Of a DNA stretch of 43,586 bases, positions 17,162 through 24,233 are shown in pieces. This stretch comes from Actinomycetales bacterium (GTDB lineage Bacteria > Actinomycetota > Actinomycetes > S36-B12 > UBA5976), in contig JAIXQF010000007.1 of the NCBI GenBank assembly GCA_027484085.1, positions 1 through 43,586 on the forward strand, in the 5' to 3' direction. The notes under the pieces were generated by a model that saw nothing but the letters and a program-made list of their open reading frames with translations, had not been told where the DNA came from and made no database searches. Numbering within the stretch: position 1 is the stretch's first letter; every line of letters starts with the position of its first letter. Both the position numbers and the translations under genes were made by a program.

Positions 17162-17218
17162 AAGTCGATTTATCCCATCGGCTGTTAATAGCCAAATAAT
17201 TTTCGATAGCTATTATTT

Positions 17219-17248
17219 TGAGCCACCTACAGGCTCAATATCTGAGCT
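17219..17248. promoter_or_regulatory. Island operator with an extra half-site
   Basis: GGCTCA-ATATC-TGAGCT (17232-17248, one arm mismatch). An additional TGAGCC half-site stands at 17219-17224, making a TGAGCC-N7-GGCTCA arrangement with the left arm. It sits between divergent genes 17161 (minus) and 17290 (plus) and could control both. Confidence 0.65.
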
Positions 17249-17289
17249 AGCCATAGCGAAATAATCTCCTTTTGACGACAGGGGGCGCG

Positions 17290-17949
17290 ATGAGGCTGAT
17301 TTTCTGTGTGCGAGATCACACATTCGATGAAATCTGCATGGGGCACCAGCTGGGATTTCCTGCAATCCGTGGTGTGGATGCTATTTCCGCAACAGCCAAT
17401 GCCCGGGGATTTACCCCGCTAACAGCGATTGCAAGGACCTTCAGTTGGCAGCGTGATGTCCTAGAGGCCGCTGCCGCTGAATGCAATCAGCGCCGTGAGG
17501 TTGCAGTCCTCAATACCTTGACACCCAATTTACTGCTTGTCCCAAAGACGCGAGGGGATGGTGGCTGGCTACCGGATGTGGATCACCTGCTAACGGACCT
17601 GATTGCAGCAGTTAATCATCTACAGGTCAGGTCTTTGCATTTCACTCACTTCGGATTTGTGCAGGGCCGGCCGCCCGAGATGGAGATGCGAAGAATTTTA
17701 GAACTATGGCTCAGTCCGTTACAAGAATCCACGCTCGACGTGCTTTATTGGGATGTCGATCGGCGGGGCCTAAATACACTGACTAACCTATATGCGGTGG
17801 TGGCTTGTCAGTATCGTCTCAAGTGCACTCAGCCAGAAATTTATGTCGCGCCAAGTTTTACATGGCAAGAGGTTGATTCAACGCCGCGAGGTAATTCAGT
17901 ACACCTATTTACTGAAGGCAGAGACGATCATTTCCCCAGATTTCATTAA
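17290..17949 (+). CDS. Uncharacterised protein preceding dnaB
   Basis: A 219-residue soluble alpha/beta protein. GGGGG just upstream of ATG 17290 decides the start over a TTG at 17272. The order of strands ('MRLIFCVRD', 'REVAVLNTLTPNLLLVP', 'VRSLHFTHFGFVQGRPPEME', 'LDVLYWDVD', 'PEIYVAP') faintly recalls a macro domain, but the nucleotide-binding loops are not clear and I do not claim it. The stop is 42 bases before the dnaB start, so the two are likely one operon under the operator at 17232. Confidence 0.5.
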   Translation: MRLIFCVRDHTFDEICMGHQLGFPAIRGVDAISATANARGFTPLTAIARTFSWQRDVLEAAAAECNQRREVAVLNTLTPNLLLVPKTRGDGGWLPDVDHLLTDLIAAVNHLQVRSLHFTHFGFVQGRPPEMEMRRILELWLSPLQESTLDVLYWDVDRRGLNTLTNLYAVVACQYRLKCTQPEIYVAPSFTWQEVDSTPRGNSVHLFTEGRDDHFPRFH

Positions 17950-17991
17950 ATCTATGTGCAATCAAAACAACAAATAAAAAAGAAGAAGAAT

Positions 17992-19371
17992 ATGTCAGCA
18001 AGCCGTGATCCTGAATTTGAGTCATTAAAACTTCCACCGCACTCCCTTGAAGCTGAACAGTCTGTATTGGGTGGCTTGTTGTTAGACAACGCAGCATGGG
18101 ACAGGATTGTCGATATCTTGAAAGAGTCCGATATCTATCGAGAAGATCATCGACTGATCTTTCGGCACATCGGTCAATTAGTGTCTGCAGGTAAACCAGC
18201 GGATGTCATTACGGTATTTGAGTCGCTCCAGTCTGTCCATAAAGCCGCGGATATTGGTGGAGTTGGCTATTTGAATTCGCTTGCCCAGAATGTACCTTCC
18301 GCTGCCAATATTAGGCGCTATGCCGAATTAGTGCGAGATCGAGGGATTCTAAGAAAGCTGATCGGCATCGCTGACGAAATTTCCAGCTCCGCATTCAATA
18401 CCAAGGGTAAGCCAATAAACGAATTGTTGGACGAAGCTGAGGCAAAGATATTTTCCATTGCCGAAGAGGGGTCACGAGGCACAAAGGGGTTTGCAGACAT
18501 CCAATCCTTAATGACTGGGGTCGTTGAGCGTATCGATGAGCTCTACAGCAGGGAGGGTGACAACGAGGTCACGGGGGTTCCTACTGGTTTCGCAGACCTG
18601 GATAAAATGACTTCTGGTTTGCAGGAGGGCGATCTAATCATTGTTGCCGGCCGCCCATCCATGGGAAAGACCGCTTTCTCAATCAATATTGGCGAGCATG
18701 TTGCGATGGATACGGGTTTGCCTGTGTTGGTCTTCTCCATGGAAATGGGGGGATCGCAATTAGCCATGCGTATGCTGGGTTCAGTGGGGCGGTTGGATCA
18801 AAATCGACTTCGGACCGGACGTCTCAATGATGAGGATTGGCCACGTCTTACCCATGCCATTCAAAAACTCAACGAAACACAAATCTACATCGATGAGACA
18901 CCGGCATTGACTCCAGTAGAGTTAAGGGCAAGAGCCCGAAGGCAGGCACGTCAATGTGGCAAGTTAGGATTGATTATTGTCGACTACTTACAGTTGATGT
19001 CATCGAACTCGCATGGCGAAAATAGAGCGACCGAGATCTCCGAGATCTCTAGAAATCTTAAAGGATTGGCGAAAGAGCTCAATTGCCCTGTGATTGCGTT
19101 ATCGCAGTTGAATCGCTCTCTTGAACAACGACCAAACAAGCGTCCCATCATGTCGGACCTGCGTGAATCGGGTGCTATTGAGCAAGATGCGGACTTGATT
19201 CTCTTTATCTATCGCGATGAGGTCTACAACCCGGACTCAGCAGATATAGGAACAGCAGAAATCATTGTTGGTAAGCAGAGGAATGGACCAATTGGGCATT
19301 GTCGTTTGACGTTTATTGGGCAATTCACAAAGTTCGAGAATTTCGTCAGCAGTGGGCCTACTTACAATTAA
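17992..19371 (+). CDS. dnaB: Replicative DNA helicase DnaB, stand-alone copy
   Basis: A full-length 459-residue DnaB. The N-terminal domain begins 'LKLPPHSLEAEQSVLGGLLL', followed by the linker and a RecA-like domain with Walker A 'GRPSMGKT' (220-227), 'VFSMEMG', Walker B 'LIIVDYLQLM' and the arginine-finger region 'SDLRESGAIEQDAD'. All catalytic motifs are intact. ATG 17992 follows an AG-rich stretch; an upstream ATG (17956) gives a Lys-rich tail absent from homologues. It is not in the usual rpsF-rpsR-rplI-dnaB neighbourhood, so it is probably a second copy carried by the island, perhaps for element replication or as a spare for a helicase targeted by phage. Confidence 0.95.
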   Translation: MSASRDPEFESLKLPPHSLEAEQSVLGGLLLDNAAWDRIVDILKESDIYREDHRLIFRHIGQLVSAGKPADVITVFESLQSVHKAADIGGVGYLNSLAQNVPSAANIRRYAELVRDRGILRKLIGIADEISSSAFNTKGKPINELLDEAEAKIFSIAEEGSRGTKGFADIQSLMTGVVERIDELYSREGDNEVTGVPTGFADLDKMTSGLQEGDLIIVAGRPSMGKTAFSINIGEHVAMDTGLPVLVFSMEMGGSQLAMRMLGSVGRLDQNRLRTGRLNDEDWPRLTHAIQKLNETQIYIDETPALTPVELRARARRQARQCGKLGLIIVDYLQLMSSNSHGENRATEISEISRNLKGLAKELNCPVIALSQLNRSLEQRPNKRPIMSDLRESGAIEQDADLILFIYRDEVYNPDSADIGTAEIIVGKQRNGPIGHCRLTFIGQFTKFENFVSSGPTYN

Positions 19372-19383
19372 AAAAGTAGAGTG

Positions 19384-19572
19384 CTAATCATCCAGTGAGA
19401 AGCTATGTACTTGGGCGAATTTTTCTTCCTCGCGACGTACACGTTTTTCTGTTAAACAAAACAGCATCAAAAATACGACAAGAAACACAACGCTGAAGTT
19501 TTTCTTGGTTTGTCGGTGTAATAGAATCGACGTCCCAAATGCGAGTGAAACGATAAGAATAAAAGCTGCCAT
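19384..19572 (-). CDS. Small two-helix membrane protein
   Basis: A 62-residue protein with two hydrophobic stretches (about 2-18 and 26-42) and a charged C-terminal tail ('RRREEEKF'-like region). No ribosome site is obvious before ATG 19572. It follows the exonuclease gene by 22 bases on the same strand and would be its operon mate. It is a low-certainty small gene. Confidence 0.4.
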   Translation of the reverse strand: MAAFILIVSLAFGTSILLHRQTKKNFSVVFLVVFLMLFCLTEKRVRREEEKFAQVHSFSLDD

Positions 19573-19594
19573 TTTTTTGTATTGTAAGGTCAGC

Positions 19595-20260
19595 TTAGTT
19601 TGCGTATTTTAAAAATGCACTACGTACGAATGGGTCGGTATTGGGCTGGTCCAGTAACCATCTTGCGTAATCTCTAGGCACCTCAGCGATTGGTGTGCCT
19701 TTGTGCTTCCCAAAGGGCATGTGCGTCGGTGTGCGAGCATCTTCCGATTTTTGCCAAAGCACTTCGATCGAATCGATGTCCCGTTCTTTGCAGATATGGT
19801 CGAGTATTGTTGCGCAAATTCGAACGTCTACGCCTGCAGAGTGAGCATTCCGTAGACGCTGTTTAGCGTTCTTCCTATCCAAAAAATAAAGGATGGCGCT
19901 TTGGCTATGGGATTCGAGTTCAGGCCAAACGGCTCTAGCCAAATTGAGTGTGCAAACCCGCCGCACATTGGGTGATCCAATAACAGCCCAGTCAAAATCG
20001 ACGTTGTGCCCGATTAGGTATTGAACGCCTTCAGGTAGATTAAATGAAGACGAGGGCGGACAATCAGTCAGCTCTTCGTCAAGGATATGATGAGTAGCCA
20101 AGGCCGCCAAGCCGATTGATTTACTGGGTTTGTATCGGTGTTCAAAACACTCGCCAAAGATAAGAGGCGAAAGGGAGCGAAGTTCCAACCAGGCGGCTTC
20201 GATGATTTCTGGGGCATCAAGCCCCGTAGTTTCGGTATCAAATATGATTGCTTTAGACAT
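19595..20260 (-). CDS. DEDDh 3'-5' exonuclease with DUF3820 tail
   Basis: A 221-residue protein. Residues 1-150 are an ExoX/DnaQ-type exonuclease: Asp8 and Glu10 in 'IIFDTETTGL', Asp in 'GHNVDFDWA', then His140 and Asp145 in 'AHSAGVDV', giving a complete DEDDh site. Residues 175-215 are a DUF3820 module ('MPFGKHKGTPIAEVPRDYARW'-like), a pairing seen in the 'quorum-sensing-regulated virulence factor' annotation and in ExoX-like proteins. It probably trims single-stranded DNA or RNA. It begins 8 bases after the YbjN-like gene on the minus strand. Confidence 0.85.
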   Translation of the reverse strand: MSKAIIFDTETTGLDAPEIIEAAWLELRSLSPLIFGECFEHRYKPSKSIGLAALATHHILDEELTDCPPSSSFNLPEGVQYLIGHNVDFDWAVIGSPNVRRVCTLNLARAVWPELESHSQSAILYFLDRKNAKQRLRNAHSAGVDVRICATILDHICKERDIDSIEVLWQKSEDARTPTHMPFGKHKGTPIAEVPRDYARWLLDQPNTDPFVRSAFLKYAN

Positions 20261-20268
20261 GGACTAAA

Positions 20269-20778
20269 TTATTCTGACTTGGGGAAAATTCGCTCATTTG
20301 ATTTGTGCTCTTCATAGAACCCTTTGAGCGTATCAACAAACTTTCGGATGCAAAAAATAAGATTGGGCATGTTCAGGCCAAAGGGGTAGTAAATGACATG
20401 ATTACCGATCAGTCCGACATCGCCGTCATCCCATCGATGGGCGACGTATCGCACCATGAATCCTCGATAGTTTGCGTCAGCTGATATTTTCTGTATTTCT
20501 TCATCAGTGAGTTCGCTATTCAATGTCAAATGACCTCTGATCATCATCGATGCATAGTCTGGATAAAGGATGATGCGAAGGTTGATCCAAGTTCCCAAGA
20601 CATACAGATCGCCGTCCTCCTCGAGTTTTGTTTCGTAACCAGCCTCCTCAAACCTGGCCTTCAATAGTTCACTGGTGACGTTTTCACGTGCGATTTCACG
20701 GGCCATCTCAAGCTCCAATGGGATGTGCTTTTGCAGTGGCTGGGTTGGCAATTGCAGCACTTTGAATTTGTCGGTCAT
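20269..20778 (-). CDS. YbjN-like protein
   Basis: A 169-residue soluble protein whose layout resembles the YbjN / type III chaperone-like fold: 'KARFEEAGYETKLEEDGDLYV' then 'LRIILYPDYASMMIRGHLTL', a helix of acidic residues, 'VRYVAHRWDDGDVGLIGNHV' and a long last helix. The family assignment is by pattern only. AGGA is close to the ATG. It sits between the secreted GPGGG-repeat gene and the exonuclease gene on the minus strand. Confidence 0.5.
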   Translation of the reverse strand: MTDKFKVLQLPTQPLQKHIPLELEMAREIARENVTSELLKARFEEAGYETKLEEDGDLYVLGTWINLRIILYPDYASMMIRGHLTLNSELTDEEIQKISADANYRGFMVRYVAHRWDDGDVGLIGNHVIYYPFGLNMPNLIFCIRKFVDTLKGFYEEHKSNERIFPKSE

Positions 20779-20793
20779 GGCTTCCTATCATTG

Positions 20794-21126
20794 TTATCGG
20801 CGCGGCCAACGCTCTGAAGGCGGAAAAGGACGCATCGTTCGGGGATCAAGCCCCCGCGAGCGATCTCTGTCGATCGCAAGACCGCCGTCTGGGCCGATGG
20901 ATAATCCACCGCCTGGACCGATCGATTGACCGCCACCTGGGCCAATCGACTGGCCGCCGCCTGGACCGATCGACTGTCCTCCTCCGGGGCCTATAGATTG
21001 ACCACCGCCCGGACCGATCGAATCACAACCGCCAGGGCCGATGGAGCCTGGGATGCAGTCGCGCCAAGCTTGGGCATGTGCTGATCCTAGGGTGAACAAA
21101 GCAAGCGTAATCAAGATGGTTTTCAT
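20794..21126 (-). CDS. Secreted Gly-Pro-Gly repeat protein
   Basis: A 110-residue protein beginning 'MKTILITLALFTLGSAHAQA', a clear signal peptide with cleavage after AHA-Q/A. It is followed by seven tandem octapeptides SIGPGG(G/C)(Q/D/L) (residues 28-83) and a basic tail 'DRDRSRGLDPRTMRPFPP'. I place the start here rather than at ATG 21183 because only this one gives a signal peptide. The mature protein would be disordered and exported; function unknown. It is first in the minus-strand group leaving the operator at 21200. Confidence 0.6.
   Translation of the reverse strand: MKTILITLALFTLGSAHAQAWRDCIPGSIGPGGCDSIGPGGGQSIGPGGGQSIGPGGGQSIGPGGGQSIGPGGGLSIGPDGGLAIDRDRSRGLDPRTMRPFPPSERWPRR
20878..21045. 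repeat. 24-bp tandem repeat encoding SIGPGGGQ
   Basis: Seven consecutive 24-bp units inside the secreted repeat gene. Third-codon positions vary between units while the peptide is kept, so the repeat is under coding selection or old. Confidence 0.85.
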
Positions 21127-21199
21127 GGATAGGTAGCGTGCGTTTTTAAAATTGCAATATTGAGCGTGCAGTAAACAAATCACAGTTTGACCTCTGCGA

Positions 21200-21216
21200 G
21201 GCTCATTTACTGAGCC
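21200..21216. promoter_or_regulatory. Island operator, perfect copy, upstream of WYL regulator 1
   Basis: GGCTCA-TTTAC-TGAGCC, between the minus-strand repeat-protein gene (start 21126) and WYL gene 1 (start 21286). A TTGACC hexamer at 21187-21192 lies just upstream on the plus strand, so the operator would cover the spacer region of a promoter for the WYL gene. This predicts autoregulation. Confidence 0.7.
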
Positions 21217-21285
21217 AGGTAACCTAGATAATCAAATCTAACTATTTGATAACAATGACGGGTTTGTTTATTTCAGGGGGAATTC

Positions 21286-22257
21286 ATGGGCCGTACCGAG
21301 CGCCTGTATAAAATTCAGCGCTTGCTCAATAGCGGGCAGGCAGTCGCTATGGCTCGCTTCCTTGAGGCGCTAGAGATCTCTAAAGCGACATTCAAGCGCG
21401 ATCTGGAATACCTGAGAGATCGGTTAGGTGCTCCCATCGTTTGGGATTCAGAGGCCAGCGGCTACCGGCTAGAGATTTCTGCTAACGAGCGCATCCATCC
21501 GCTACCAGGCCTTTGGCTCAATGAGCCTGAGATCTATGCGCTTCTAACGGGTATTGAATTGCTGGGAAATTTGGAGCCTGCACCGCTAATAGGGCGGCAG
21601 ATCAGACCACTTAGAGAGCGACTTGAAAAAATCTTGGAGCTCGGTCAATTCTCGACAGAGGACATCCGACGCCGGATTCGCCTCGTGCCCATGGGAGCGC
21701 GTCAGCCTAGTAGCGAGCATTTTCAGGCGATTGCTCATGCGCTTCTGTCTCGCAAGCGTTTGAAACTTCGCCACTTCGGTAGGCTTGATGCTACGGTCAC
21801 TGAGAGGGAAGTGTCGCCGCAGAGGCTAGTTTATTACCGCGATAATTGGTACCTGGATGCGTTTTGCCATCTGAGAGACGATATAAGATCGTTTTCAGTC
21901 GATGCGATTGAAGAGGCGAGTCCAATTGATAAAAGTGCTGTATCTGTGGACGATGTCGTACTCGCGACCGAGTTAGATGCTGGGTATGGCATATTTTCCG
22001 GCGGGACGACAAAAGTCGCCAAACTTAAATTTTCGCCATTCAAGGCGAGGTGGGTGGCCCGTGAATACTGGCATAAAAATCAAAAAGGTGAGATTTTGGA
22101 CGATGGTAGCTACTTGCTCGACGTGCCATATTTCGATGATCGAGAGCTCATCAACGATATATTGCGACATGGGAGTCAAGTTGAAGTACTCGGCCCAGAA
22201 GAGCTAAAAACTCGGTTGAAGCAGGAAGCGCAGCTGATATTAGCAAAGCTTCAGTGA
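21286..22257 (+). CDS. WYL domain transcriptional regulator 1
   Basis: A 323-residue protein of the HTH-WYL-WCX type. The N-terminal winged helix spans residues 3-65, with recognition helix 'SKATFKRDLEYLRDR' (32-46). The WYL domain holds 'YYRDNWYLDAFCHLRD' with the W-Y-L signature at 188-190 and 'SVDAI', and a WCX-type C terminus ends at 323. WYL domains bind nucleic-acid-type ligands, and family members (BrxR, CapW) repress defence operons. GGGGG precedes the ATG. It is a clear paralogue of the gene at 34252-35229. The downstream membrane-protein gene starts within its stop codon (GTGA). Confidence 0.9.
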   Translation: MGRTERLYKIQRLLNSGQAVAMARFLEALEISKATFKRDLEYLRDRLGAPIVWDSEASGYRLEISANERIHPLPGLWLNEPEIYALLTGIELLGNLEPAPLIGRQIRPLRERLEKILELGQFSTEDIRRRIRLVPMGARQPSSEHFQAIAHALLSRKRLKLRHFGRLDATVTEREVSPQRLVYYRDNWYLDAFCHLRDDIRSFSVDAIEEASPIDKSAVSVDDVVLATELDAGYGIFSGGTTKVAKLKFSPFKARWVAREYWHKNQKGEILDDGSYLLDVPYFDDRELINDILRHGSQVEVLGPEELKTRLKQEAQLILAKLQ

Positions 22258-22730
22258 TATTGAATCATCACCAAATAAAAAGAAAACTTATGCTGCTTAG
22301 AATAATTGCCTACGTCGCCAGCATCACTACAACCTGGCATCTAGTCGAATACGTATTCACACGGAACCAAATGGCTGGAATCTATCCGCCAGAGGCCGAT
22401 AGCATCTCTATTCCGATCATCACAAACCAAGCACTGCTATTGGCGCTCGTAGTTTTGATTCTTCCTACTGCAATGTTAGGAAGTGCTTGGGTGATGAAAA
22501 AATTAAGTAGTTTCAGAACGATTTTACAAATGATAGTTTTGATACCATGCGCCGGGATTTATGGGATCTCGATATTGATTTGCTTAAGTATGGCTCTTTC
22601 GTCTGCAGACAGCGCTCATATTGAAATAGGAATGAGCTACGCTGTGATGTTAGTGTTGATCACTGCAGCCCTTATATTTGATGTGATAAGTCTTTATCGC
22701 CGGTTGTTTAAACAACAAAATCCTGAATAA
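22254..22730 (+). CDS. Small four-helix membrane protein
   Basis: A 158-residue protein with four hydrophobic segments (roughly residues 14-32, 60-78, 90-112 and 125-147) and a short basic C terminus. The GTG at 22254 overlaps the stop of WYL gene 1, giving translational coupling; an ATG at 22290 is the alternative and leaves the helices intact. No family recognised. Coupling to the regulator suggests a membrane sensor or an effector of the same unit. Confidence 0.6.
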   Translation: MILNHHQIKRKLMLLRIIAYVASITTTWHLVEYVFTRNQMAGIYPPEADSISIPIITNQALLLALVVLILPTAMLGSAWVMKKLSSFRTILQMIVLIPCAGIYGISILICLSMALSSADSAHIEIGMSYAVMLVLITAALIFDVISLYRRLFKQQNPE

Positions 22731-22846
22731 AAGTTTTTTCACTAATAATACTCTTGTCTAAATTATGATAAAGGTCGTCAGTTAGGGTAATAATTAATAT
22801 CTAAAAACCTATCCAACATCTAAATCTTACTCAAGTCGGGCTGAAA

Positions 22847-24142
22847 ATGAAAATAAGCAAAAATAATGAAATTTCTCCGCAAAAATATGTCGAGATTTTT
22901 TACAAAAAAATGGGAATAAACTCGACTGTAAAGCCAGAACATTTTTGGAGGCAGCTCACAAAAAAATTTGGAAAGATTGCAGATGAATTTGGTGATTGCG
23001 TAGAGGCCCGAGAGAAGGGTGAAAATGTAAATCCTTATATCTTGAAAAATAGCAGCATGGAATTTGCGAATGCAATTGCCTCACAATTTGATTCGGCAAA
23101 AATAAAAGAAATTTTCACATGGTTTATTAATCAAAATTTTGACTGGAAAGAAAAGAAAATCATCGAAATTGGATGCGACAATGGAATATTGCTGTGTCTT
23201 TTTGCATCAATTTTTCATGAGTCACAATTCATTGGTATTGATCCATGTGAGCAGGCAATTCTTCTTGCAAAAGAAAGAGCAAAATTATTAGATTTAAAAA
23301 ACATTGAATTTCACGTTAGCTCCGCAGATAAAATAAATCAAGAGCATCGAAATGCTAAATTTGATTTCATCTTAGCTTTCACTGTTTTTCATGAAATTTT
23401 GGGTGATGGGTTTATTGCAAAAAATAGCACATTGATGAATGGTGATGATGATACATTCTCAATTACGGATGTTGATAAAAGTTTTAATCAAATTATTAGG
23501 CGTGATGAAAGTTTGGTTGCGATTAAAGAATCCTTAACACAAGAAGGAAAATTTATTTCTGTTGACAGGTGGGTCGACCAAAATCAGCTACTCAAGTGGA
23601 TCAGGCTAAATGAAAAGATTGGCTTGAATTTTTCTTTAACGGAAAGCGTAATACTACAAATTAAGCAGCCAGATAGTACGGTCGACTTGCTGCCTTTAAG
23701 CGTGCTTTCTACGATAGAAAAACCGCCTCTGCGAGCCTGTGATATTTTGTCTTTTCGTTCTTATCCGACCTACCTTCAAGCGAAGGCTTTACAAAAAATT
23801 TCAGACCAAGTGATGGCTGAATTATTGTATGAATCCTTTGATAAAACTGAGTTTTATTTCCACAAAATCACGTATAACAACGGATCTGGGACCTTGCATA
23901 CTCACATGGGTGTGGCACAGGGGATTGGTTATATTTATACTACAACTAATACAAATTTTCGTGAACTTATTATCATTCCCTCTGCATTAATTTCTGAGAA
24001 AATATCAGAAGTAGTAGAGGCAAGAATCAATGCTGAATCGTATGCATCAGTTGAATATAAAACCTCAATTAATGATGTATTTTCTACACTCTCGATAAAT
24101 ATTGAATCCTTTGATTCAGCACCACAAAAAATAAATAAATAA
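22847..24142 (+). CDS. Class I SAM-dependent methyltransferase
   Basis: A 431-residue protein. Residues 103-180 form a Rossmann methyltransferase core with motif I 'KIIEIGCDNGILLCLFASIF', the acidic loop 'FIGIDPCEQAILLAKERAK', 'IEFHVSSADKIN' and 'FDFILAFTVFHEI'. The N-terminal helical part and the large C-terminal beta-rich half are unrecognised. The gene is visibly far more AT-rich than its neighbours, with many Lys/Ile/Asn codons, so it was probably acquired separately. No adenine- or cytosine-specific DNA methylase motif (NPPY, PCQ) is seen, so a small-molecule, tRNA or protein substrate is as likely as DNA. Confidence 0.8.
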   Translation: MKISKNNEISPQKYVEIFYKKMGINSTVKPEHFWRQLTKKFGKIADEFGDCVEAREKGENVNPYILKNSSMEFANAIASQFDSAKIKEIFTWFINQNFDWKEKKIIEIGCDNGILLCLFASIFHESQFIGIDPCEQAILLAKERAKLLDLKNIEFHVSSADKINQEHRNAKFDFILAFTVFHEILGDGFIAKNSTLMNGDDDTFSITDVDKSFNQIIRRDESLVAIKESLTQEGKFISVDRWVDQNQLLKWIRLNEKIGLNFSLTESVILQIKQPDSTVDLLPLSVLSTIEKPPLRACDILSFRSYPTYLQAKALQKISDQVMAELLYESFDKTEFYFHKITYNNGSGTLHTHMGVAQGIGYIYTTTNTNFRELIIIPSALISEKISEVVEARINAESYASVEYKTSINDVFSTLSINIESFDSAPQKINK

Positions 24143-24233
24143 TTTTTAAAATACGTCAAGAATTTTTATTTTGGTTCTATAAAGATAGATGTTTTTCTTT
24201 TTTGTTCTTGCTATTCGATTAGTTTGAGCTTTA

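Noticed and set aside
17219-17237. TGAGCC-N7-GGCTCA as a separate operator class
   Set aside because: The outward-facing arrangement occurs only once and shares an arm with a standard site, so I treat it as an extra half-site.
17290-17949. Macro-domain (ADP-ribose-binding) assignment
   Set aside because: Only the strand order is faintly similar; the conserved Gly-rich and Asn loops could not be located.
20878-21045. CRISPR-like array
   Set aside because: The 24-bp units are contiguous with no spacers and encode an in-frame octapeptide. No other spaced repeat array was seen in the window.
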